Shown here: positions 1 to 7,560 of the stretch, one piece after another
How positions within the stretch are numbered: position 1 is the stretch's first letter
How the letters are laid out: each line of letters starts with the position of its first letter
Source: Flavobacteriaceae bacterium
Lineage (GTDB): Bacteria; Bacteroidota; Bacteroidia; Flavobacteriales; Flavobacteriaceae
NCBI GenBank assembly: GCA_002694465.1
Contig: NZMG01000047.1
Span: 1-37,133 of the forward strand
Direction of reading: 5' to 3'
Length of the DNA stretch: 37,133 nucleotides
Translations under genes and position numbers: made by a program
The notes under the pieces: model-generated
What the model saw: the letters and a program-made list of their open reading frames with translations, nothing else
Told to the model about the DNA's origin: nothing
Databases searched by the model: none

Positions 1-2227
1 AGCCTCCGTTGTCTGCTCCAAATAAGGAGGTAATGGATCCTGGGATAGGTGCTCCACCACCGGTGGTCACTGTATATCCACACGCTTCATCTACACTTAG
101 TAGTAAATCGGCAAGATTTACCGTTACGGTTCCTGTTGTTCCATCTAAAGTGGCGTCATATACAGTTGAAGTTGGTGCTACAAAAGTTTGACCTACATTA
201 ATATCACCAGGTGAAGAAGCGGAAGGAGCATTCCAAGTAAAATCCGGATAATATGTTCCAGTCCCTGTAAGTTGTAAAGATTCTCCAATTGGAGTGCTAC
301 CAGGTTCAGAAACTCCAATATCTGTTGAAGTTAATCCAGCAGCAATTCCATCTACGGCAGTAAAGCTTCCTTCATAACTTAAAAATTGAATAACGTTTCC
401 ATTATTAGCTAAAACAATTCCGTCTGGAGAGCCATTTTGAATTCCCGTTATTGGAAAATTGATAGCACCAAACCCATCACCCTCATCATCAATTGTTCCC
501 GATAGCGCTACGGTATTATATTCTGTACCGCCATTTCCATTATATAGTACAATGGAATAAGAACTTAGGTCTGTTCCAGCTGGTCCGGCGATTTCTATAG
601 CTTCGTCTTGGTCTGCCCCGGTGTTGTCATAATGAATTTCATTTATAAATACGGGAGCTCCAGATACTTCACCAGCACAAGTTATTACGGGTGCAATATT
701 ATCTTCAATGGTAATTACAGCACTACAGGTGGAAGTATTTCCAGAAGCATCAGTAGCAGTTACTTGCACATTGTTTGGTCCAATATCCATACACGTAAAA
801 TCCAAACTTGAAGATAACGATCCTCCTGCGTTGTAAATAATGTTTCCATTAAATACTCTAGGATTAAAATTAGAGGCAAAAGGATAAGCTAGTCCAGCAC
901 CTTCATAGAACTCTAAATTAGTATCACTGGCAAAAAGTGATCCTGTTGTAGATCCATTAGTATAATTAATAGCAGTAGTAGAAGTAAGTGTTACATAGAA
1001 GGCAACCGTTTGTCCTGCGGTAACATTAATTCCTAAGTTAAGATTTAATGGAGTAGGTACATCTGTTCCAGCAGAAGTTACATTTGTAGTTGCCACAAGA
1101 GTCCAATCTCCGGGAGTGTTTACAGAAGGAAGGTAAGGTCCTGTTTTAAAGTAAACCTCTACGTCATCCGTAACTCCAGTATCCATATTAATATCAAAAG
1201 ATTCAATAGTAATATCGTTTAATGCAACAATATCAAACATGTTTCCAGATTGACCGTTATTGGATGCAAAAGTGGTAGTTAAGCTTCCATTAATGGCTGG
1301 TGCACCAAACTCTAAAGTAACGGTTGGACAGTTATCTGTAGCCGTAGCAACATCTCCAGGGAATACTGTTACGTTTCCTGTAGCGTCTAATTGCGCTGTA
1401 AAGTCTGTACAAACAACCATTGGATCTTCAATATCATTTACCGTAACATCGAAAGTACACGTAGAGGTGTTGCCATCGCTATCAGTAACAGAAGCAGTAA
1501 CTGTTGTGGTTCCTACAGGGAAGGTACTTCCGCTTGGTGGAGTATATACAATATCCCCAGAGATATCTCCATCTTCCGGGTCAATAGCAGTACCTGCATA
1601 ATTGGTAACAGCACTACATTCACCAGCGGTATTATTAATCATAATGGTTGAAGGACAAGAAATAACAGGAGGGTTACCTGCTCCTCCTGTAAATGTTTGA
1701 CCTACATTAATACTCCCAGGGGATTCAGCTACAGGTCCAGTCCAAGAAAAATCCGAGTATAGATTTCCGGAGCCAATAAGCTGAAGCGATTGGCCAACAG
1801 GTGTCGTGCCAGCCTCTGAAACACCAATATCTGTTGATGTTATTCCATTGGCTGTTCCAGCAGTAGCTGTAAATGAACCTTCATAACTTAAAAATTGAAT
1901 AACCGTATTCGTGTTATCAATTAATGCTAATCCATCTGGAGCTCCATTTTGAATTCCAGTTTCAAGAAAACTAAGAGCACCATAACCTGAGCCTTCGTCA
2001 TCAATTGTCCCAGAAAGGTTTAAAGTTGAATAAACGGTACCATTAGCACCATTATAAAATTCTACTGTCCAACCCGTTAAATTGGTACCAGCAGGACCAG
2101 CAATTTCTACAAATTCACCAACATCGGCGCCAGTGTTGTCGTAATGTAATTCATTAATAAAAACAGTTTGCGCTTGTGCAAATAAAGCTGTGATTACTAA
2201 TAAAAAAGTAAGCGTAATTTTTTTCAT
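1..2227 (-). CDS. Large secreted lamin-tail/HYR repeat protein (partial, C-terminus outside window)
   Basis: An open frame runs without a stop from ATG at 2227 to the left edge (742 codons seen). Residues 1-20 form a signal peptide ending in AQAQ. Residues about 22-178 are a lamin-tail-like domain beginning VFINELHYDNTGAD, and about 526-681 repeat it with an offset of 503 residues. Between them are a HYR-type domain (about 186-265, with CPSTI and TVTASVTDSDGNTSTC), a segment with the motif DATGNVTVFPGDV, and a beta-rich domain (about 306-475) that seems to start again at the left edge (SLFGADNGG). Such proteins in Flavobacteriaceae are usually surface or secreted by the type IX system. The sorting domain that would prove this is outside the window. 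It could be an adhesin or carry an enzyme domain such as an extracellular nuclease; no catalytic domain is visible. Secreted repeat protein: confident. Function: unknown. Confidence 0.85.
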   Translation of the reverse strand, partial: MKKITLTFLLVITALFAQAQTVFINELHYDNTGADVGEFVEIAGPAGTNLTGWTVEFYNGANGTVYSTLNLSGTIDDEGSGYGALSFLETGIQNGAPDGLALIDNTNTVIQFLSYEGSFTATAGTANGITSTDIGVSEAGTTPVGQSLQLIGSGNLYSDFSWTGPVAESPGSINVGQTFTGGAGNPPVISCPSTIMINNTAGECSAVTNYAGTAIDPEDGDISGDIVYTPPSGSTFPVGTTTVTASVTDSDGNTSTCTFDVTVNDIEDPMVVCTDFTAQLDATGNVTVFPGDVATATDNCPTVTLEFGAPAINGSLTTTFASNNGQSGNMFDIVALNDITIESFDINMDTGVTDDVEVYFKTGPYLPSVNTPGDWTLVATTNVTSAGTDVPTPLNLNLGINVTAGQTVAFYVTLTSTTAINYTNGSTTGSLFASDTNLEFYEGAGLAYPFASNFNPRVFNGNIIYNAGGSLSSSLDFTCMDIGPNNVQVTATDASGNTSTCSAVITIEDNIAPVITCAGEVSGAPVFINEIHYDNTGADQDEAIEIAGPAGTDLSSYSIVLYNGNGGTEYNTVALSGTIDDEGDGFGAINFPITGIQNGSPDGIVLANNGNVIQFLSYEGSFTAVDGIAAGLTSTDIGVSEPGSTPIGESLQLTGTGTYYPDFTWNAPSASSPGDINVGQTFVAPTSTVYDATLDGTTGTVTVNLADLLLSVDEACGYTVTTGGGAPIPGSITSLFGADNGG
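185..2164 (-). repeat. Internal direct duplication of the lamin-tail module (copies at 185-652 and 1694-2164)
   Basis: Two copies of about 470 bp encode the same domain, offset by about 1509 bp (503 codons). Identity is high enough for exact nucleotide runs to survive: a 26-bp identical stretch lies at 369-394 and 1878-1903, and GTTTGACCTACATTAATA recurs near 186 and 1696 (strand as given). This is duplication within a gene, not a mobile element. Confidence 0.85.
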
Positions 2228-2233
2228 AGTATA

Positions 2234-2253
2234 CCTTTAAAAATTTTTAAAGG
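2234..2253. promoter_or_regulatory. Perfect 20-bp palindrome over the predicted transcription start of the secreted repeat protein
   Basis: CCTTTAAAAATTTTTAAAGG is identical to its reverse complement over all 20 bases. It lies between the ATG at 2227 and a TATATTTG -7 element at 2255-2262, so it would cover or directly follow the start site. It could be a repressor operator or an mRNA hairpin at the 5' end. No regulator is identified. Confidence 0.55.
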
Positions 2254-2254
2254 G

Positions 2255-2262
2255 CAAATATA
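2255..2262 (-). promoter_or_regulatory. Bacteroidota -7 promoter element (TATATTTG) for the secreted repeat protein
   Basis: The bottom strand reads TATATTTG, an exact match to the TAnnTTTG consensus, 28 bp upstream of the ATG. No clear -33 TTTG is seen at the usual distance. Confidence 0.5.
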
Positions 2263-2337
2263 AAAGATACCTTTTGCTTATAAAATTTATAGAAGTTTAA
2301 ATAAAGGTTAACTTTAAAAAAATGAAGGAACCGAGCC

Positions 2338-3342
2338 TTAATTCAGTTTTTCAGTCAATTTTTTAAAGACCTTTTTTGGGTTTTTATGATCGTAGAGTAC
2401 ATCATAAACAGCTGTAATAATTGGAATTTTTGCCTTCTTTTTGCCTTTGGCTTCGTTAAGATGGTAGGCACTTTTTGTTGCGTAATACCCTTCTGCCACC
2501 ATATTCATTTCCATCATAGCACTTTTTACCGTATAGCCTTTACCTATCATGGTACCAAATAAACGATTTCGGCTAAACGTGGAATAACCCGTTACTAACA
2601 AATCTCCTAAATAAGCAGATCCGTTAATATCGCGTTTCATTTTATGGACTTTTTTTACGTAGCGCTTCATTTCACGAATGGCGTTACTCATCAACACACT
2701 TTGGAAATTATCTCCATACCCCAATCCGTGGGCGATACCGGCGGCTAAGGCATAAATATTTTTAAGCATGGCGGCATATTCAGTGCCAATAATATCATCG
2801 CTGGTAGTGCATTTTATGTATTCGCAGGAGAGCACATCCGCCACAATTTTTGCTTTTTTCTCATCGGCACAAGCAATGGTTAAATAAGAAAGTCTTTCTA
2901 GCGCGACTTCTTCAGCATGGCAAGGCCCCGTAATTACACCAATATCTTTAAACGGAATATTATAATTTGTAAAGAAATGATCTCCCACAATCAAACTACT
3001 TTCTGGCACAATCCCTTTAATGGCCGAAAAAATAATTTTACCTTCTAAAGACTCTGTAATGGTTTTTAATTCGGTTTCTACAAAGGCTGAAGGAATGGCA
3101 AAAATGAGATAATCTGCGTATGCAACCAACTCGTTAATGTCGTTGCTTAATTTCAGTTTAGTAACATCAAATTCTACCGAACTTAAATAATTAGGATTGT
3201 GAAACTCGGTTTTAATATGTTCAACAGCTTGTTCGCTTCGCATATACCAACCTACTTCATCAAGGTTTTCGCAAAGCATTTTTACAATGGCAGTGGCCCA
3301 ACTTCCTCCTCCAAAAACGGCAAATTTTGGTTTTTTAGACAT
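2338..3342 (-). CDS. gpsA: NAD(P)+-dependent glycerol-3-phosphate dehydrogenase
   Basis: Cytosolic enzyme that reduces dihydroxyacetone phosphate to sn-glycerol 3-phosphate for phospholipid synthesis. At 334 residues it has the normal family length. The N-terminal Rossmann loop reads VFGGGSWATAI (residues 9-19). Further family landmarks are SAIKG (106-110), GPCHAEEV (139-146) and the catalytic lysine in AAMLKNIYALAAG (K194). It starts at an ATG with a -7 promoter element 20 bp upstream and is transcribed alone; the upstream neighbour is divergent. The first glycine-rich motif is GGGSWA rather than the commoner GAGSWG, a variation seen in the family. Assignment is secure. Confidence 0.95.
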   Translation of the reverse strand: MSKKPKFAVFGGGSWATAIVKMLCENLDEVGWYMRSEQAVEHIKTEFHNPNYLSSVEFDVTKLKLSNDINELVAYADYLIFAIPSAFVETELKTITESLEGKIIFSAIKGIVPESSLIVGDHFFTNYNIPFKDIGVITGPCHAEEVALERLSYLTIACADEKKAKIVADVLSCEYIKCTTSDDIIGTEYAAMLKNIYALAAGIAHGLGYGDNFQSVLMSNAIREMKRYVKKVHKMKRDINGSAYLGDLLVTGYSTFSRNRLFGTMIGKGYTVKSAMMEMNMVAEGYYATKSAYHLNEAKGKKKAKIPIITAVYDVLYDHKNPKKVFKKLTEKLN

Positions 3343-3361
3343 GAATCACTTTTCAGTTACT

Positions 3362-3369
3362 CAAAAATA
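3362..3369 (-). promoter_or_regulatory. -7 promoter element (TATTTTTG) for gpsA
   Basis: The bottom strand reads TATTTTTG, an exact TAnnTTTG match, 20 bp upstream of the gpsA start. The -33 element is not convincing. Confidence 0.4.
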
Positions 3370-3517
3370 CATAATTAGTATTTCAAGAACTAAAATACAA
3401 AAGGGGAATCTGTTTAAATCACTCCCCATTAATGTTAATCATCTAAAAAACAATAAGTTAAAAATTGTGGCACGCTTTTCGATTTTCTGAAGTATAGAAA
3501 TCCTAAAATCACATCTT

Positions 3518-4435
3518 ATGAAAGCATTAAAACTTTTTTTCGGATTCGCCTTAATAGCAACTTTTTTTACTTCGTGTTATACGGAAGTAATTGTAGAAGA
3601 CCACGTCGATCCCGTTCCAACTATAACTTTGGGAGAACTTTTGGCTTCACACGAGTTGTGGTATGTGGATATCAATCGTTCTAATGCTAGTGGGCAAATT
3701 CCGTTTATGCAGCTGGCGTTTACATTGTCTTTCAGAAATGGAACCCTCTACGCCAATAATAATTTGGTAGGTATTGGGGACCAAGGCTACGGCTTCGGAA
3801 TTGATATAGGATATTACGATACGTTTGCCGATGAATTGGATATCTCTCATGATATTGACGGATTTCATCGTTTTGAAGTGACCCAATTAAACAATCACGA
3901 AATAGAGTTGTATTATCGTCCAGCAAATCTGCGTTACATTTTGGTTGGCTATCAAAGAAGCAATTTCGATTATGATTTATTGTTCTATGATAACATCCAT
4001 TATTTTGTTCAGGAATATGTGGCTTGGGAAAAGATTTATACAAGTCCGTATGGGGAGCCCAATCCTTTTGACTATGAAAATTTTATGCAATTTCTTCCTG
4101 GGGGAGGCGATGGTAATTTTTTGAGCTCTCAAGACTCTAACGGGACGAATATCAATAACATATATTGGGATTACAGCGGAATTTACAACGTGGACGATGT
4201 GCAAGGAAACGCCTATAGAAAATATTTAACATTAGATTATGACTATTTGGGCAATGAATTTTTTGAGTTGAGCGTTATTAATGACAACACGATAGAATTG
4301 TATCATAATCCGTCGGGAACGGTGTACAGATTTAGAGGAAGAGGATACATTACTATTAAAAATAATGAAAGAGGAAAGTTGCGCCTTTCAAAAGCTGAAA
4401 TTGAAAAGCAAATGAAAAAAATTAGCAACTTTTAA
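3518..4435 (+). CDS. Flavobacteria-type lipoprotein of unknown function (neighbour of nadD)
   Basis: 305 residues. The N-terminus is a lipoprotein signal with lipobox FTSC and acylated Cys at residue 20. The mature part is rich in aromatic and acidic residues, with segments such as ELWYVDINRSNASGQIPF and LTLDYDYLGNEFFEL. Two similar halves can be sensed: SFRNGTLYANNNLVGIG followed later by LPGGGDGNF and IYWDYSGIYNVDD. From memory, similar proteins occur beside nadD in many Flavobacteriaceae and are sometimes mislabelled as nicotinate mononucleotide adenylyltransferase. This one has no nucleotidyltransferase motif (no GTFNPIHxGH, no SSTxIR) and is exported, so that label should not be copied. 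It converges on nadD across a strong hairpin. Function unknown. Confidence 0.8.
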   Translation: MKALKLFFGFALIATFFTSCYTEVIVEDHVDPVPTITLGELLASHELWYVDINRSNASGQIPFMQLAFTLSFRNGTLYANNNLVGIGDQGYGFGIDIGYYDTFADELDISHDIDGFHRFEVTQLNNHEIELYYRPANLRYILVGYQRSNFDYDLLFYDNIHYFVQEYVAWEKIYTSPYGEPNPFDYENFMQFLPGGGDGNFLSSQDSNGTNINNIYWDYSGIYNVDDVQGNAYRKYLTLDYDYLGNEFFELSVINDNTIELYHNPSGTVYRFRGRGYITIKNNERGKLRLSKAEIEKQMKKISNF

Positions 4436-4469
4436 AATATAGAAAACTTTTTGGTTGGTTATTTAGTTG

Positions 4470-4526
4470 AAAACCGTCTGACTTGTCCCCGTGAAAATGG
4501 GGATCTAAGTTGGGCGGTTTTTGTTT
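4470..4526. terminator. Long bidirectional hairpin terminator between the lipoprotein gene and nadD
   Basis: Outer arms AAAACCG (4470-4476) and CGGTTTT (4515-4521) and inner arms TCCCC (4486-4490) and GGGGA (4499-4503) enclose an 8-base loop. Between them GACTT pairs with AAGTT, allowing G-T pairs. A T-rich tail follows on each strand (T-run from 4518 on the top strand, A-run at 4470 for the bottom strand). It suits the convergent arrangement. Confidence 0.75.
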
Positions 4527-4547
4527 TGAAGAATTCTCGGTGTTTTT

Positions 4548-5141
4548 CTAGGCTTTATAAAAATTCATCTCGTCCAAATACTCCCAAACATTCTGAGGAA
4601 GCATAGGCCGAATGTTTTTCCCATCTTTAATGGCTTTCCGTATAAACGTAGAAGACAATTCCATAATGGGAGCATTCACCTTATGAATTTTAGGATGTTT
4701 AGTGAATTTAGACTCTATGGTTCCTTCCGAAATTCTTGGATAGACATATAACTCATATCGCTCCAAAATAACTTCGTAGTTTTTCCATTTATGAAAGCTC
4801 TTTAAATTATCCTCACCCATAATTAAACAGAAGCTACTTTCGGGATATTTTTCTTCCAAATGTGCCAAGGTATTGACTGTATAATTGGGTTGTGGAAGAT
4901 CAAACTCTATATTGCTGGCTTTTAACTTTGGATAATCTTCTAGCGCAATGCGCACCATGGTTAAGCGATGGATATCCTCAAGTAAAGTTTTCTTTTTTTT
5001 ATGCGGATTGTGAGGTGTCACCACCATCCAAACTTCGTCCAAATCACTAAACTCCACCATATAATTGGCAATGGTAAGATGCCCAACATGAATGGGGTTA
5101 AACGTACCAAAGTATAGTCCTATTTTTTTGGGAGAGGTCAT
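4548..5141 (-). CDS. nadD: Nicotinate-nucleotide adenylyltransferase
   Basis: Transfers AMP from ATP to nicotinate mononucleotide in NAD synthesis; cytosolic. At 197 residues it has normal length. The nucleotidyltransferase signature GTFNPIHVGH is at residues 12-21 (H18 and H21 of the HxGH motif), and the second ATP-binding motif SSTFIR is at 163-168. It starts at an ATG one base after the gmk stop and is the last gene of yicC-gmk-nadD, a gene order common in Bacteroidota. The hairpin at 4470-4526 can end the transcript. Secure assignment. Confidence 0.95.
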   Translation of the reverse strand: MTSPKKIGLYFGTFNPIHVGHLTIANYMVEFSDLDEVWMVVTPHNPHKKKKTLLEDIHRLTMVRIALEDYPKLKASNIEFDLPQPNYTVNTLAHLEEKYPESSFCLIMGEDNLKSFHKWKNYEVILERYELYVYPRISEGTIESKFTKHPKIHKVNAPIMELSSTFIRKAIKDGKNIRPMLPQNVWEYLDEMNFYKA

Positions 5142-5142
5142 G

Positions 5143-5736
5143 CTATTCTTCTTCGTCTAGCGATTTTGAAATATGATTTGCCACTAATTTTTCGGCTTCA
5201 TTCAAGGCTTTGTCAAGCTGATCGTTTATAATAATAAAATCGAATTGAGGGGCCGTTGCCATTTCTATAGAGGCTTTGGCAATACGCATATTAATTTTTT
5301 CTTCGCTTTCAGTTTTGCGGTTTTTTAATCTAATTTTCAACTCATCCACACTGGGAGGTTTTACAAAAACCGCCAAAGTTTCTTTGGGAAATTTCTTCTT
5401 AATCCGTAATCCGCCCACCACATCAATATCAAAAATTACGTTTTTACCTTGTGCCCAAATACGTTCTACTTCACTTTTTAGGGTGCCGTAAAAATTATCG
5501 CGATAGACCTCTTCCCACTCCAGAAAATCACCATTTTTTATATGTTGTTTAAATTCCTTTAAATCCATAAAATAGTAATCTACACCGTGTTTTTCTTCGC
5601 CTCTTGGGGCACGTGAAGCAGCCGAAATAGAAAACTCCAAATTTAATTCGGGTTGTTTGAGTAGGTGTCTTACAATAGTTGTTTTACCACTGCCAGAAGG
5701 TGCCGAAAAAACAATTAATTTTCCTCCCTTTTTCAT
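5143..5736 (-). CDS. gmk: Guanylate kinase
   Basis: Phosphorylates GMP or dGMP to the diphosphate with ATP. 197 residues, normal length. The P-loop is APSGSGKT (residues 12-19). The GMP-binding region follows with SAASRAPRGEEKHGVDYYF, and the lid region contains RLKNRKTESEEKINMR. The start ATG overlaps the stop of the upstream YicC gene in a TAATG arrangement, which suggests translational coupling. The acidic C-terminal tail (DEEE) ends one base before nadD. Secure assignment. Confidence 0.95.
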   Translation of the reverse strand: MKKGGKLIVFSAPSGSGKTTIVRHLLKQPELNLEFSISAASRAPRGEEKHGVDYYFMDLKEFKQHIKNGDFLEWEEVYRDNFYGTLKSEVERIWAQGKNVIFDIDVVGGLRIKKKFPKETLAVFVKPPSVDELKIRLKNRKTESEEKINMRIAKASIEMATAPQFDFIIINDQLDKALNEAEKLVANHISKSLDEEE

Positions 5737-6593
5737 TATAAAACATTTAGGGCTTGTTCCTTAATTTTTTCTAGCTCATCCTTCATTTGCACCACCAATT
5801 GTTGCATAGGGGCATAGTTGGCTTTGCTCCCAATGGTATTAATTTCACGACCAATTTCCTGTGTGATAAAGCCTAATTTTTTTCCGTTGGAGTCTGAAGA
5901 GTTTAAAGTTTCAACGAAATACTTTAAGTGGTTTTCGAGCCGTACTTTCTCTTCGGTGATGTCGTATTTTTCGAGGTAGTAGATAAGTTCCTGTTCAAAG
6001 CGATTGGCATCGACCGTTTCTTTTAATTCTGAAACTGCTTTTTGCAATTTTTCCCTTACATGTTCAATACGTTCGGGATCTATTTTCATTACTTCTTTTA
6101 GTAAATCTGAAATTATTTCAATTCTGCCTTTAAAATCGTCTTCAAGCACTTTTCCTTCATCACTTCGGTATTGGTTAATGGCTGCCAATGCTTCATCCAC
6201 TCCTTTCATAATGTGTTTAAATTCATCCTCATCAATCTCGTCACGTTCTGTTTTTAACGCATCGGGCATGCGTACCGCCATTTTTAGTAATTCGGTTTCG
6301 TCCCCATCCACAATATTTTTCATTTGATTCATATACTCCTTAACCACCACTTCATTAATCACGCTACTGGTAGCTTCTCCCGTCACCTCCACATAGAGGT
6401 TAAAATCTACTTTTCCACGGGTAAGGGACTTGGCGATGTAATCGCGTAACACGAGTTCTTTTTCGCGATAGCTAGAGGGAACGCGTGCATTAAGGTCGAG
6501 CCCTTTGCTGTTAAGCGATTTAATTTCGATGGTAATTTTTTTGGAAGGCAATTCGAGGATGCTTTTGCCGTATCCGGTCATGGACTGAATCAT
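5736..6593 (-). CDS. yicC: YicC/YloC family endoribonuclease
   Basis: 285 residues, typical for the family. The N-terminus MIQSMTGYGKS is the family hallmark, followed by the YicC-like N-domain with IEIKSLNSKGLDLNARVPS (about 23-41). The C-terminal DUF1732 domain contains EKYDITEEKVRLENHLKYF and GKKLGFITQEIGREINTIGSKAN. E. coli YicC has been described as an RNase acting on small RNAs; that role is borrowed from the family. It is first in the yicC-gmk-nadD operon, overlaps gmk by one base (TAATG) and has its own -7 element 19 bp upstream. Confidence 0.93.
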   Translation of the reverse strand: MIQSMTGYGKSILELPSKKITIEIKSLNSKGLDLNARVPSSYREKELVLRDYIAKSLTRGKVDFNLYVEVTGEATSSVINEVVVKEYMNQMKNIVDGDETELLKMAVRMPDALKTERDEIDEDEFKHIMKGVDEALAAINQYRSDEGKVLEDDFKGRIEIISDLLKEVMKIDPERIEHVREKLQKAVSELKETVDANRFEQELIYYLEKYDITEEKVRLENHLKYFVETLNSSDSNGKKLGFITQEIGREINTIGSKANYAPMQQLVVQMKDELEKIKEQALNVL

Positions 6594-6611
6594 AGTGAGC
6601 TATTAAGAAAG

Positions 6612-6619
6612 CAAAGGTA
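6612..6619 (-). promoter_or_regulatory. -7 promoter element (TACCTTTG) for yicC-gmk-nadD
   Basis: The bottom strand reads TACCTTTG, an exact TAnnTTTG match, 18 bp before the ATG at 6593. This implies a leader of about a dozen bases. No -33 element is clear. Confidence 0.5.
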
Positions 6620-6703
6620 CAACTTTATGAAATTCCATAATTTTTTATAAACGGAAAACATCTTTAACACTTGTTGGGTTGAGCAATTAGATGTTGTTTT
6701 TGG

Positions 6704-6912
6704 AAAATTTAAACAGTTGTTAAAAATATTTAAATGAATACTTTAATAATTTCAATAAGAATTAAAAACATTTTAATAGTCGTTTAATTTATTTCTATAA
6801 TAAATGAAATAATTTAGATAAAAACTTAACATATTTAAACATTTGATTAAAAGATTTAAATAAACGTTTAAAAAATTATATAAAATATTTAAATTATTTC
6901 AATAAACACTTA
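6704..6912. repeat. Degenerate 21-bp tandem repeat array (about 10 units)
   Basis: The region can be cut into successive units ending in TTA. Six are exactly 21 bp: 6787-6807, 6808-6828, 6829-6849, 6850-6870, 6871-6891 and 6892-6912. To their left are units of 19-23 bp (6704-6722, 6723-6745, 6746-6764, 6765-6786). The shared pattern is roughly AaatATTTaaATAAacacTTA: ATTT at positions 5-8 in five of the six regular units, ATAA at 11-14 in four, and a final TTA in five. Units are too diverged and too close for CRISPR. A period of 21 bp is two helical turns, so the ATTT tracts fall on one face. Low complexity could exaggerate the pattern, but the register is kept over 126 bp. Confidence 0.6.
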
Positions 6913-6969
6913 ATTTTTGGGTTTGAAACTTGAAATCTTAAAGGGGTAAAAGTAGCATTGGGATTTGTG

Positions 6970-6977
6970 TATATTTG
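6970..6977 (+). promoter_or_regulatory. -7 promoter element (TATATTTG) for the orphan gene at 7015
   Basis: Exact TAnnTTTG match 37 bp upstream of the ATG. No convincing -33 element at the usual spacing. Supports 7015-7554 being expressed. Confidence 0.5.
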
Positions 6978-7014
6978 AGAAAGCCCTGAGGGAAAAGGTT
7001 ATTTATTTTTTGGA

Positions 7015-7554
7015 ATGAATATTATAGAAGAAATAGTAAAAAAATATGAAGGGGAATATGCCGAAGAACCTAAAAAGGCATCTATTTTAGCTGGGGGTCG
7101 ATATAGTTTTCATCCTCAAAAAGGAGTAATTGAGATAGATGGAACCAAAATTTCAATTAATATCAAGGCCGTAGGGGGTGCTTCACAAACAGCAGAGCCT
7201 TATAGGTTTATATTATACCTTGATAAAGATTATGGAAAAAAACTTGAAATTTTTCCAAAAGGAAATTTTAAAAGATTAATAGAATATGTTGCAAATATAT
7301 TTTCTCCTCCTTCGGAAGCCATATATAAGAAATATACATTTAAAGGCGATTCAGATTTAATATCAAAATTGAAAAGAGATAAATCATTTTGTAAAAAAAT
7401 GGAGGATGAAAGGCTTTATATTCTTATTTGGAAAAAGAAACCAAAACATCTAGTTTTAACACCTGCCCATGGTATTGACGGTGTTGAACATTTTGAAAAA
7501 ATACTGTCTATTTTAAAAATAATCCAAAGTAAAATTAAGGGGGAAAACGCATAA
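7015..7554 (+). CDS. Hypothetical cytosolic protein (orphan)
   Basis: 179 residues, not recognised. There is no signal peptide or membrane segment. The sequence is Lys/Glu-rich with a beta-rich N-terminal half (YSFHPQKGVIEIDGTKISI, then PYRFILYLDKDYGKKLEIFP) and a more helical C-terminal half ending in KILSILKIIQSKIK. One Cys (about residue 122). It is translated away from yicC, has an exact -7 promoter element in front and ends just before the convergent SdpI-family gene. Codon use is AT-rich like the spacer before it. The even hydrophobic/charged pattern and full-length frame support a real gene. No function can be proposed. Confidence 0.7.
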   Translation: MNIIEEIVKKYEGEYAEEPKKASILAGGRYSFHPQKGVIEIDGTKISINIKAVGGASQTAEPYRFILYLDKDYGKKLEIFPKGNFKRLIEYVANIFSPPSEAIYKKYTFKGDSDLISKLKRDKSFCKKMEDERLYILIWKKKPKHLVLTPAHGIDGVEHFEKILSILKIIQSKIKGENA

Positions 7555-7560
7555 TTATTT

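Larger units (their letters stand above)
6594..7014. other. 421-bp AT-rich divergent intergenic region
   Basis: The region lies between yicC (leftward) and an orphan gene (rightward). It holds the yicC -7 element near its left end, a degenerate 21-bp tandem repeat array across the middle (about 6704-6912) and a TATATTTG element near the right end. Base composition is far more AT-rich than the flanking genes. No RNA gene or conserved short reading frame was seen. Confidence 0.7.

Noticed and set aside
3647..4204. Leftward reading frames opposite the lipoprotein gene
   Set aside because: They are shadows of the real gene: no start context, no recognisable domain, and they overlap each other.
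6704..6912. CRISPR array
   Set aside because: The units are directly adjacent, diverged and without unique spacers, and no cas gene is in the window.
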